A DNA stretch of 64,000 nucleotides, taken from positions 13,057,501-13,121,500 of the forward strand of contig JABWDB010000002.1 in the NCBI GenBank assembly GCA_019614645.1, read 5' to 3'. The position numbers and the translations under genes are program-made. The notes beneath the pieces are model-generated. The model saw only the letters and a list, made by a program, of their open reading frames with translations. It was not told where the DNA came from and did no database searches. Below are positions 11,923-21,330 of this stretch, one piece after another. The DNA comes from Stratiolaelaps scimitus. Lineage: Eukaryota > Arthropoda > Arachnida > Mesostigmata > Laelapidae. Every line of letters begins with the position of its first letter. Positions within the stretch are counted from its first letter, which is position 1.

Positions 11923-12930
11923 GGCACTGCTGCTCATGATGCTGGTGTCGGGCAAGGTCAGCGTGTTTCTAAGCTTTATGGCTGAATCCAAAGGCCGAGG
12001 ACGGAAATGGGGCTGGGGCGTCCTGAAAACGGGAGAAGATCGAGAAGACTCTCGGATGCTCCACGCGGGCAAAGCACACATATAGTCAGTGCTCTATCCT
12101 TCTACCAAGCGAAGCCGATACCAGCCCAAACGACGACACCCAAGGCAGAGAAAGTGGCAGAGGTGCAAATGGCGAACGTTGAAACTACATACGAACGAGC
12201 GACCCAAAGACTGCCTACCCCCTATTGCCTCTTCCTTCCCGTATATCCCAATGGCGTACGCTGGGGAGGTACCGTACGACGAGCGCGAGAAGAACGTGCG
12301 GAGGCGAAGACTTTCCGATGGGCGACATAGGAAAAGCATTGCCCGATGGTGGTGGTTCCTGCCTTTTCGTTGCTGTGAGGTGGATTCCTCCTAGTAGCAA
12401 ACAGGAACAGTCCATAGAGTCGCCGTCGGCCAGCCGATGTATGGAAGGCCCCCTGACTTCGTAAGACCTAACGTTGCTGGTTAGACGGCTGAGGCTTGAG
12501 CAGCAGCAACCGTAAAATAGGTAACACGTTTTTATGAGGGCCAACGTAGAGCCGATATGGCAAGCTACTGGCGAACAAGCCGACAGAACAGCCGTCCTCG
12601 TCTCCACACCCGCCAACAGGCCGTCACACGGCGACAGCGGCGGTAACGGCGACACCAGCAATGGCGGACGACTGCGCGACGGCGCGGCCCCATTGCCTTT
12701 CCCCTGCTTCTTCGCTTACTTCACTGCCTTCCCGGCTGAACCGACCGAGCAGAGGCTCCCGGAGGGACGGCACCCACCGTCGTCGTAAGGATACGCCGGC
12801 AATGTGTGAGAGAGAAAGGGAGAGATGGTCACTAAGAAAGCGAAGCAAAGTGGGACCAGATCAGAAGCCCAGCCCAGCTGGACGGTGTAGAGATCGGACG
12901 GCTAAGCCTAAGCAGGTTTAATTGCCGTCA

Positions 12931-15370
12931 CAGCATAGAACGACTTCTTCCTACTTAGACAGAATTGTCAGCAAAAGTGTCACCGCGGTATGGGAGGCGG
13001 AACATTGGAAACCATTGTATGTACCAGACAGCAACTTTCCATTCGCTTCCTCGCACCGGTTAGAGATCAGCACACACTTAAAAATAGCGACACAGGCACA
13101 GCTAACATATCTCTACATAATATGGAATCGCGCTCAGTAATATAGACAACAACAGAATGGGATGGAAAAATGAGTACAAATGAGTAGTCTGTTACATAGC
13201 AACAGCGACAGATCCAAGGGCGACAGGGGGACCAGAATGCGATAGGAAGCTAATACCAAGAGCTCGTAATGTTTCGCCACTGTTCGCGAAACCTGACCCA
13301 AGACCCAAACTCGGTCATGGCATCTGCAATCATTTCATCGTGCTAAGTGAACAGTTGTACCCAGGCCGGAAGCAAGCCAAAGACGGAAGGTAGAAACGGC
13401 AGCAGCGTAGCGTCGACCAAGAGTAATATAAGCGGAGGAGGTCACTGAATCTCCGCATCTATTACGTCCAACGATGAGACAACCTGAGGATGCCTCGTGG
13501 ATCATGCCGATTCTGTCTGGAGAAACCGCAGATCTCCGACGGGCACACTTTTCATCACCTGTCATTTACGCAATTTATGGCCTACTTTTTGCCGATTTTT
13601 TCCTGCTGGTCTTTCCTGCCGATGCGGGTGCGGATAGATCTGGATAGATCAGCGATCTGGCCTGATTTCTTCGAATGCTCTAGTTGCCGACGAAATCGGC
13701 AATTACATCCTCGACCAAGGTAGAGAACGAGGAGAAAAGAGTGAGAGATTCGCTGGGTAGCGTTGCACGATTTCTGAGTTCGATCGGGCGTTGGTCTCTA
13801 GCAGCGGGATGACCTGATGGCATTATTTATGTTTTTAAGACGTTGGCGTCTGGATTTTGACAGTATGTCATGAAACACTATCTTGTAACTGCACATATAG
13901 GGGTGGTTGAGCAATATTTCAACGGCTCATGTGAAGCTGAGAAACCCAATAAATTGACACAACGTTCTGGCTCATATTTTTGTACATGACCGTCGCTGAG
14001 TTTACGCCGGGGCGGCAGGGGTCATGCTTAGAAAGACGAGACCCTCGGCTCCCCCCAAAAGCCCTCGAATTCGATACACATTGGAGTTGCACAGCGTACT
14101 GATCCAAGGTGAGCAAGCATAAGACCATCTACTTACTTACTCACAAAGGGCTATATTGCATTTTGCAATTGTATAGAGTCTAAGTCGTAGTAAGGTAACA
14201 AAGCTCATAAACGTAATTTTTTTTAACAAAACTCATTAAAATCGACAACTGTTACACCCAAAGCGCAACAGCGAAAACTAGGACCTAAATAAGTGGGTAT
14301 AGCTATTACAGTTCACAATTGAGCCTTATGAGTGCACCAGTGTACGAGTGAGCGACACCACATTGCCCTTCAGAGTGGCGAGAAAACGATACCAGAAACA
14401 AATATATGCAGCACATGGCAAATTTCGCTGGCACCTTTGATGAGTCACTGGCCAAATACAGCGCAAAAGCACCGCTCATCTTAGAGACATTGCTGATGCG
14501 TTGACGGCCTAATGTGAACTTCGAGCCGTGTGCATCAACTCTTGGAATTGTTAATATATTCTTACATAGTTCGATATGCTTTCGTTTACACTGATAATAC
14601 AGCCGTAATGGGTGTTGCCAGATACCGGCGTTAGTCATTCACCATCGGGTAACTCAGCTATGATAATTATTATTAAATACAATCACATGTCACTAGAATT
14701 TCTTACCTTGCTCGTGGGTGAACAGCGCTTCTTTGGCTTCCGAGATGGTCGCCAGGTGCTCGCGTCCGTCCAGTACCTGTAACGAATAGCACCATAGGTA
14801 ATTCGGAGATCTTGTCTGCATCAAGAACTAGGAGCAGCAGTCAGCCAACCTCAAGGTTGGTATGGGTGAAATTAATCATAAAATAGATTGAGTTATAGGC
14901 GAGGTCACAAAGTCATCTCTATAACTGCGTATTCACTGCGGTTAGTTTTTATATTTCTCGATATTAAGCCCCCCCCCAGGTAAAACAGGAAAACGTGATC
15001 TCGATCTGCATACGAGATCTAGGCCAATACCTATTTATATATGTCTTGGAAATTCCTGCAATTCATTGATCAGACCTCGCTTATATAAAGCTTGGAGCAT
15101 GGTGTATCATATTCTAGTAAAGGCTTCGTGATATCGAATACGAGAATCATCTCTTGTATCATATATGATATAACCACCATCTACCACCATCGAATTAACA
15201 GAATCTTCGGTTGTCATTAGTTTCAATTATCATAAGCAACGACCAGTATAACACCAGAAATTCTGCGATAGATATGTTTCCCAATTGGTGATATTGTCGT
15301 TGATTGACAATCCGTCGATGGAGTCAGTGGTAAAGTGGATGGGGTCAACGATGGAGCCAACCAGCGACGT
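12931..15370. other. AT-rich spacer left of the LINE relic
   Basis: AT-rich DNA with no recognised gene apart from a candidate minus-strand exon at 14707-14776. A run of nine C lies at 14969-14977. The region before the LINE relic contains scattered short ATAT and CATCTACCA repeats. The left end of the LINE could lie anywhere from about 15.3 to 15.6 kb. Confidence 0.5.
14707..14776 (-). CDS. Candidate internal exon, unknown product
   Basis: Minus-strand 70-bp segment between TTCGTTACAG (acceptor-like, down to 14777) and GTAAGA (donor-like, 14706-14701). Starting at phase 0 it gives 23 codons plus one base, with the acidic/helical motif ATISEAKEALF. All three frames are open here, so the frame is chosen on composition only. 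It joins in phase to the candidate at 8996-9076. Product unknown. The splice borders are better than average, but chance is not excluded. Confidence 0.18.
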
Positions 15371-15689
15371 TCATATGTACTTGGGCAGTATATTCGTGTT
15401 GCGTGCCGCAGGAATGACGATGCTACTACCGGCTTTCCCCTGTGGAGCGGTGACGTTTGTGCGTGCTGTTCACGCCGTGTGTGTGCGATGCGCGCGACCG
15501 CGTGTCCGGCGGAAGTTAACGCCCGCTAATAAGAGCCGCCGGGCGACCCGCCGCCCAAAAGAGCGAGGGCTGTAGTGGCCGAAGAGGCCGTCCCCGATCA
15601 CGCTGACGCATGAGACGTCTCAATAGTGACTCCGGCCGCTGTATTTTTTAAGGAGCAGCGAAGGAAGGACGTCAAGCGCCAGGCGGGTC

Positions 15690-15917
15690 ATGCCTTTGGT
15701 GGGCTGCCTCCCCCCCGGTGTTCCTCGGCTACTGGTACCACCTGTCATACCCGAGCCTGACGGCCCGCCGGTGTGTTTCAACTGCTGTCGGATGGGCCAC
15801 CTCGCGGCCTGCTACTCATTGCCAGGGCCTGCACCATGGCCAGGGCCACCGGCGTGCCCTCGGTTGGCTTGCTTCCACGGCGGCTCATTAAAAAGGCCAC
15901 GTTACTTAAGCAGGTGA
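15690..15917 (+). pseudogene. Zinc-knuckle-like fragment of the LINE relic
   Basis: Open frame of 75 codons with one CCHC-like motif, CFNCCRMGHLAAC. Spacing is C-X2-C-X4-H-X3-C, one residue shorter than the usual C-X2-C-X4-H-X4-C, as expected of a decayed copy. Pro-rich stretches flank it. Such knuckles bind nucleic acid in the RNA-binding proteins of retrotransposons. The same frame resumes after a stop and carries motif B of the reverse transcriptase, which supports a single element. Confidence 0.6.
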
Positions 15918-16233
15918 AGGAAAGGCTGCTTGCCATCCTTGCTCATGAGCCCAGCTCCCACCACAGCCGTCCAAGAGCCTCACATACCGCCACGGACACA
16001 AGCCAGGCGCACACTTTTCGAGGGTAACATATCCGTCCTTACCACCGGCCTAACGGCCCACACTCTTTGGTGCCCGTCTCATCGCCCTCATGGAGAACTA
16101 TGGCTCGGTGCGACCCATTGCCTGCTCCAGCACGATCCGCTGAAGCAGGATCGTCGCACGAGAAGGGCACTGTCGAGTTGGGGTGCGGCCAGCCATTTGG
16201 GACTGAGGTCGCGCTCATCCGACCGCGGCTCTC

Positions 16234-16836
16234 GTCAAGAGCGATTTTCGCAACACCTTCAACACCGGGACCTCATTCTGAGGGATATCGCAGGCTATAT
16301 CCCCGGCCTCTACCCCCTGGTTGATCTGGCCCGCTTCTGCCCTTTCCATCTGACCATGAACCACGCCGTCCTCTGCTTTGAGTGCGGGGTTCAGCAGGGG
16401 GACCAGCTGTGGTAGCCCTTCAAGCTTTTCTGCCTTCCCTTTTGTCGTTCCTCCAGACTCGCCTCCAGCTCTGGTACATGGATGACGGAACGTTGACAGG
16501 CGATTCGGCGACCGTCCAGCAAGTATTCGACTACGAGGTCTTGCCCTCAGCCCCGCGAAGTTCGATGTCTTCTCCATAGACTCTCACCCCGATCTCCAGC
16601 ACTTGCTTCCGGATTGGCGCCTCACCCAGAGTTCGTCGGCACCTCTTGTACGGACGAGGCAATCCAGCCCCTTCTCTTTGGTAGGGCTCGACCGACTGCC
16701 CCTGCATGGGGCTTACCAGGGCCTTTTTCTCCTTCGGTCTTACTCCTTGGCGGCGCGAATGCAGCACTTACTCAGCACTAGCCCGGCCAGCATCGAGACG
16801 CAGGATCTTTCCCTCTATCTTTCTCTCGCTGTGTAG
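16234..16836 (+). pseudogene. Decayed reverse transcriptase of the LINE relic
   Basis: Ordered core motifs are split by frameshifts. Motif A region VKSDFRNTFNT starts at 16234 (frame 1). The stretch from LYPLVDLARF to GVQQGD (frame 0) ends at a stop at 16413-16415. PAVVALQAF and LQLWYMDDGTLTGD follow in frame 2. The conserved segment around PAKFDVFSID (16552 on) and the C-terminal HLL repeat are in frame 1 again. At least three frameshifts and one nonsense change are needed to explain this. The catalytic Asp residues of motifs A and C are present in the remains. Confidence 0.85.
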
Positions 16837-16860
16837 AGAAACGCCATTGCCTCCTTCGGG

Positions 16861-17230
16861 AGCACGACGGCCGTGTTAAGTATTTTAAGATAAACAATAA
16901 TATGAAATCAGAGCATGCCTCTATCTAAGCACTTTAATAAAATTAATTGATGGAGTATATATGCGTTTGAGATATCGAACAAAAAGTAGGCAGATTAATG
17001 GTAAAAGCATCTACTTCATGTCGTCAAGTTTCCCGCAGCGTTCACCTTCAGCGACACTTTTACACAGTAATCCACAGAATACAGCTGATCGAGCAAGCTG
17101 ATACTGCAGCACCGTCTCCGGCCGTACTGTCACAACGATAGATCGTAGGAACGTCATCTGCATTGTCACAGTTCTACTTAAGAGGCATGCTGCTCGTATC
17201 TGACTAGCTCGGTAATAATATGTTCGTCGA
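16861..17230. other. AT-rich spacer with candidate gene end
   Basis: Short AT-rich stretch between the LINE relic and GC-rich block 4. It holds the candidate minus-strand terminal exon at 17011-17126. On that strand an ATTAAA hexamer (16938-16933) lies about 75 bases beyond the stop, where a poly(A) signal would be expected. Confidence 0.4.
17011..17126 (-). CDS. Candidate terminal exon, unknown product
   Basis: Minus-strand segment after the acceptor-like TTGTGACAG (down to 17127). Two bases complete a codon split with the candidate exon at 18076-18177 (which leaves C, giving CTA). Then 37 codons run to TAG at 17011-17013. The motif SAVFCGLLCKSVAEGE lies in the middle and the tail is charged. 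An ATTAAA hexamer follows at a suitable distance. Product unknown. It would be the last exon of the six-exon model described under findings. Confidence 0.18.
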
Positions 17231-17900
17231 AAGGACGTTTCCCGTTAATATGGCGCGGTCGCTTCAGTCAGCCCCGGCCGGTCGCCCGGCTCACCGAGGC
17301 GTCTGGCCCGCCCACCGTAAGTCCGACAAAGTCGCCTGCGCGGCTCGAAGGACAGACGACCAGAATGAAATAGCAAGGCGTCAGGCGCTCGCTGGGCTCT
17401 TTATCTAAAGCCTCAGAGATGACAGAGCAGGCTCTGCTGTTGCCGGCGCCTCCACCACCACCGCCGCTGCCCCACGTCCGCATCAGGGAGATAACAGTTC
17501 TTGACAGCGGCGCGGAACTCCTCCGTTTCCTCGAACGTTTCTTGCGCCGTTCTCGCCTTGGTCGCCTTGCGTTGCATCCTGCCTCGGCTTGCCCCCATTC
17601 ATCCGCCCGCTCCCTTCCAATTGCGCCCCGACGTATTAGTTCATTCGACGGAAGAGTACACATACCCACCATGTGTACGGGTTCATACGTGGGCATGGGG
17701 GGTGGGCGTTAGAATCTGGCCGGAGACGCTGCTCAGCCGGTTGCTTCTTCTAGTTTAAGAGCCGTCTGTGTTTGTGCCCGGCCTCCGCGACAGCGGTGCC
17801 CAACGTCCGGAGGGGCAGCGATGATGGGGTCGTGTCCCAGAGCCAAACTGAAACAGGCAGCGTCACGCATCTCGCACATCGCAAAGGCGTTCCTTTTCTC
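17231..17900. other. GC-rich low-complexity block 4
   Basis: Small GC-rich block with opposed open frames (17268-17696 minus and 17419-17712 plus), rich in Arg/Ser or in Pro from CCA/CCG runs. No gene recognised. Confidence 0.45.
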
Positions 17901-18075
17901 TGTCATTTCTCTCTTCTGCATGTGCACTAGACTCTGTGCACCGACTGTCAGCTGGCGAAAGCAGCCCGTTATTTAAGACGCCGTTGGGGAAAATCACTAC
18001 CAGAGTCCATCGGACAGAGTGTTTCTACTATGTGTGTGACTGACTGCCTCACTGTGTGTTTGGCTGTGTGCTTAC

Positions 18076-18177
18076 GAGATGCACTGCAGTAGCCCCGCCA
18101 GGCAAGGGATCGAGATCCTCGAGGGATATTAACTTGAATCACATCTGTTGGGTCTGCATCACATATTGTTGCAAACG
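18076..18177 (-). CDS. Candidate internal exon, unknown product
   Basis: Minus-strand 102-bp segment with a pyrimidine-rich acceptor (ACAAATTTCCCTCAG, down to 18178) and a GTAAGC donor (18075-18070). Read as two bases, 33 codons and one base it is open, with the motif ADPTDVIQVNIPRG. It joins in phase to the terminal candidate 17011-17126, with 949 bases between them. These are among the better splice borders in the window. No family is recognised. Confidence 0.2.
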
Positions 18178-18479
18178 CTGAGGGAAATTTGTAAAGGCAA
18201 TTAGTATTTATCTTGAGATAGAAGCGGGCCGCCTTGCGTGAAGAGGAAATTGCTATTGTCCGGGCTCACAATAATCCGCGGGGACGGTCTTCCCTTGTGA
18301 CGACCCCTTTACAAATGTCCTCGGAGCTAGAGACTCTAACCTAGTTCTTGCGATCACAATTGTAATATTATCATTGTATGCGACGTACTAGAAATTTAAA
18401 GTGATTCATTTTTGCACCACCTTTTTCTTGGTTGATAGAAGCAAGCTTCATAACCAGTATTATCTAAATAGCATATACA

Positions 18480-18779
18480 GTGGTAACAGCATCATTGACA
18501 GAATATTACTTCCATAAAATTAGGTCCGCACTCTTCGGCCACAATTTACTTGGTTACCTGGAACCCGTTACTATGGGTTCCAGGTATCCTAGTAAATTTT
18601 CTGGGCTGATACTCAGCCAATATTTGACGTCCACGAAACTGCTTTCGAAATTGCTTCGTAAGACGGACCCGGATTACTATTCGCATTATTTTGTGGCACA
18701 TGCTGTTGATGATTTAGCTAATTCTGCATTTTATTTAGGTATACAGTGGAAAGCGACATGTTCGCCAATGATTATCTGA
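18480..18779 (+). CDS. Open frame of 99 codons, unknown
   Basis: Plus frame open for 99 codons in AT-rich DNA, with the motifs ALFGHNLLGYLEP and YYSHYFVAHAVDDL. The perfect inverted repeat 18555-18586 lies inside it and encodes part of the first motif, which is unusual for coding DNA. No family match and no clear splice or promoter signal. About this many codons can stay open by chance in a window of this size. Confidence 0.15.
   Translation: MVTASLTEYYFHKIRSALFGHNLLGYLEPVTMGSRYPSKFSGLILSQYLTSTKLLSKLLRKTDPDYYSHYFVAHAVDDLANSAFYLGIQWKATCSPMII
18555..18586. repeat. Perfect 12-bp inverted repeat, 8-base loop
   Basis: TACCTGGAACCC at 18555-18566 is followed after eight bases by its exact reverse complement at 18575-18586. 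Outside the arms the match continues imperfectly for a few bases. It would form a stable hairpin on either strand. Confidence 0.9.
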
Positions 18780-19270
18780 GACAACGATTACTCTAAGTTT
18801 GTGCTGTTCGTATGGTATATACGAGGCTGCTCTAATTCACGAGTTGAATATGTAAAACATTTATTGATACAGTATCACAACTGGCAAGGTGAAAATGATC
18901 TATATTGATTAGATAATTAATCTACCTTAATAATCTAATTAATCTACTAGAATGATGCTCATTTTGCAGTTACTCTGTTGTATAATAGGTCGTAGTTAGC
19001 ACTGTAGCATATCCGGTTAACAAGACAGATGCATGTGTCTACAGCTAAACTTTTGTTCCTCATGGCCTTGCCTTCGGCCTTAGACATTTCCATCGAATCA
19101 GACGCTTGAACAAGCAAAGAGAGATAATCGATTATACACTATGAATGCACACATTTATTACATATTCACGAGAGTGAGGTTCTTCTCGTGTAGGTCCCTG
19201 TTGCAGTAATCGAGTACTCGTCAGTCATACATACCTTCTCGAGAAAACAACAAAAAACGCAACACGGAAA

Positions 19271-21330
19271 CAGCGCGCTCGTTACAGCTACCGTGCAGCA
19301 GTAGCGCCGCTTGAATTTTCGTGTAAATCGAATTCAGGGCCAGGCCGGCGGGATGCACGACCGACCTGAACGGTTGGCTGAACGAACTGATTCAGAAAAA
19401 CTACGAGTTGTCGTCATTTCTGCAGCCGTACTAGTCCAACAGTGCGGTAGCGGCGGCGTAAGTCAGTTACTCGTCAGATAGCTATGGGGAGCAGGGGGCG
19501 GAGAAGCCATGGACCGTGCGCCCGAGGTTTCTTCCGAGAGAAACTAGCGACGACGTAAGTGGAGAGACTGGGTTCTATGGTACCTCCCTCCACATCCAAT
19601 GCCGTCCCAATGTCGAGACGCATCTACAGTAGCGAATCTACCCCTGCCCCCCCCTCCTGTCTCTCCTCCCAAACCTCCACAATCTCTAGTTTTTCTCTAC
19701 GCTTCAGTCTCGTTTCGAATCTCGTGGCCGCTTGTGGCGGAGGTTTCGCCGGGTGCACGACTGCCTGATTGAGAGTAGGAGGATGGAGCAGCCAGTGGGG
19801 GAAGATTCCACGAACTTGCCCGAACGCTCTGCTGTTGCTTCAAGGCCTGAAGTCCTCGCCGAGCTTCCTGATCCCTACTCTATCCTGATTCCTTTGGACT
19901 ACCAGTAGTTGTAGGAGTAGTAGTAGTAGTTGCACTTATCGCAGTACTGCCTCGGCCTTCTATACCTGCTCGCGTTCGTTCGAAACGCCTGTGATCAGCT
20001 GCTCCTTGCTGGCCGTGTCGCTAACTGTGTCCTGGATGTGGCAGTGCCTTTCCAATGAAAAAAAAGGTGTCCTGTGGGGCGCGACGGTTCGCCCAGTCAC
20101 CTTGCCAGTCAAGCAAGAAACGAGGCAACGGTATCGTATAGAGATACTAGTAGCGCTTCGTTCTTCTTCATATCATGACCCGCCACGGGCCTCCAGCCCA
20201 TCAACAAATGCCGCTACCGATGTGGCAGCTTCACTCTCTACCGTTGCTGCCGTAGTTTCTGGCCGAACGTCTGTGGCTAGCTATGCCTATGAAACGAACG
20301 CTGCGTGAGCAACGCGCGTCGGGCTGTCCGAGCGGCTCCAGGGGGCAGAGATTTAGCGGGATCTGGCACAGATGCTGATAGAAGTGGAGGAGCACTCGGC
20401 GACATCGTCTCCGTCGCCCCTCGAAGCTTTTCCGTCAACCCTCCGCAGCTTGTCATTGTAACGCACCCGCGTCTTCGCTAACCCGGCCGGCCTAGCGTCG
20501 GTTCGCCCACCAGCCGTTCTTGTTCGATCTTGTTTTTGGTGCTGGGAACCATGTGTGCATGCCAGAAAGTGAAATCGGATAGGTCGCGCCGCTGCCGCCT
20601 CTGGGACGACGGATGCATTCTGGGCGAAGCAAGCACAGAACCCCCGGAGGAGAAAACGGTATGGCCGGGGGGCGGGATAGGGGTCTCGACAGGCCGGAAC
20701 CCTGGAAGGCCCCACTGGGTTGAAGCCGAACGGGAGTGACTGGGTCGGGGGCAGAGAGATTCAGGGGTTCTGCTGGGGAATACGAGACGAGGATGTGAGT
20801 GACACGCCGCCAGAAAGGAAGCCGCCGGCTGGCAACCGGCACCAGCCAGCGCCCGGCGCGGAAGTGATTAGTTTAACGAACAGTCGGCAGAGAGGATGCA
20901 GCGATGGTGGCAGGCCGCTGAAGGCCGCCACTAGCTCGCGAAAGTCCCCAACCGTCGGTCTCTGTTCTTTCGTTGGTTGGCGGTGTTCGATTATGGCGAT
21001 GACGGCGACAATGCAGCGGCGATAACAACAACAACCAGCATACAACGAACTGAGCCGAATCGACACGAAAAGGGTAGACAAGGCAAAGGGATCAGAAGGA
21101 AGTGTCAATGCTGTTCTCCGTCCCTGCTCACGGTCCTGACCCGGTCGTATTTGTTGTACCCAAAGTACAACTAGTACCATTACGCATTTGGCGACAAGTG
21201 CTGAATTGCTAGGTGGCAATTCTGCGCTGCTGGCAGATAGCTAGTTGAGTGGAGCGCCACGCAGCGAGACGTCGCGAGCGTGAACGACACCCGGGGTTCA
21301 CGAGACGAGCAACTCGTCACTTCCTGTCCA
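19271..21330. other. GC-rich low-complexity block 5
   Basis: GC-rich block. A short AGT/GTAGTA run lies near 19900-19935. Overlapping open frames occur on both strands at 20353-20842 (minus) and 20530-21025 (plus). One plus segment with a good acceptor-like border (19708-19908) is listed separately. No known family. Confidence 0.45.
19708..19908 (+). CDS. Candidate terminal exon, unknown product
   Basis: A strongly pyrimidine-rich tract (TTTTTCTCTACGCTTCAG, ending at 19707) resembles a 3' splice site. From 19708 a phase-0 frame is open for 66 codons to TAG at 19906-19908. It begins with an Arg-rich stretch, contains an ATG at 19783, and ends in ILIPLDYQ. The border is one of the best acceptor-like sites on the plus strand. 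No upstream exon or family could be assigned. Confidence 0.18.
   Translation, partial: SRFESRGRLWRRFRRVHDCLIESRRMEQPVGEDSTNLPERSAVASRPEVLAELPDPYSILIPLDYQ

Larger units (their letters stand above)
9421..12930. other. GC-rich low-complexity block 3
   Basis: GC-rich block with CCG, GCT and ACC runs. Open frames occur on both strands (for example 10217-10807 minus, 196 codons, against 10351-10683 and 10437-10769 plus). None matches a known family. A minus-strand pair at 10176-9967 and 9979-9773 gives a less repetitive translation with one hydrophobic stretch and is listed separately. Confidence 0.45.
15370..16860 (+). mobile_element. Degenerate LINE (non-LTR retrotransposon), plus strand
   Basis: A GC-rich relic set between AT-rich flanks. 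It holds a zinc-knuckle-like segment and the conserved reverse transcriptase motifs in order: motif A as DFRNTFNT at 16243-16266, motif B as GVQQGD at 16386-16403, and motif C as YMDD at 16475-16486. These are followed by the downstream pieces LALSPAKFDVFSID and LFLLRSYSLAARMQHLL. The motifs fall in frames 1, 0 and 2, with a stop between B and C, so it cannot make a working protein. The family resembles invertebrate LINEs whose motif C reads LWYLDDGTLGG; I do not assign a clade. No poly(A) tail or target-site duplication was found, and both ends are approximate. Confidence 0.85.
17901..19270. other. AT-rich spacer with hairpin and candidate exon
   Basis: AT-rich stretch. It contains the candidate minus exon 18076-18177, an open plus frame 18480-18779, a perfect 12-bp inverted repeat at 18555-18586, and two near-palindromic TAGATNAATTNATCTA-like units at 18910-18924 and 18932-18946. 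Nothing else recognised. Confidence 0.45.
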
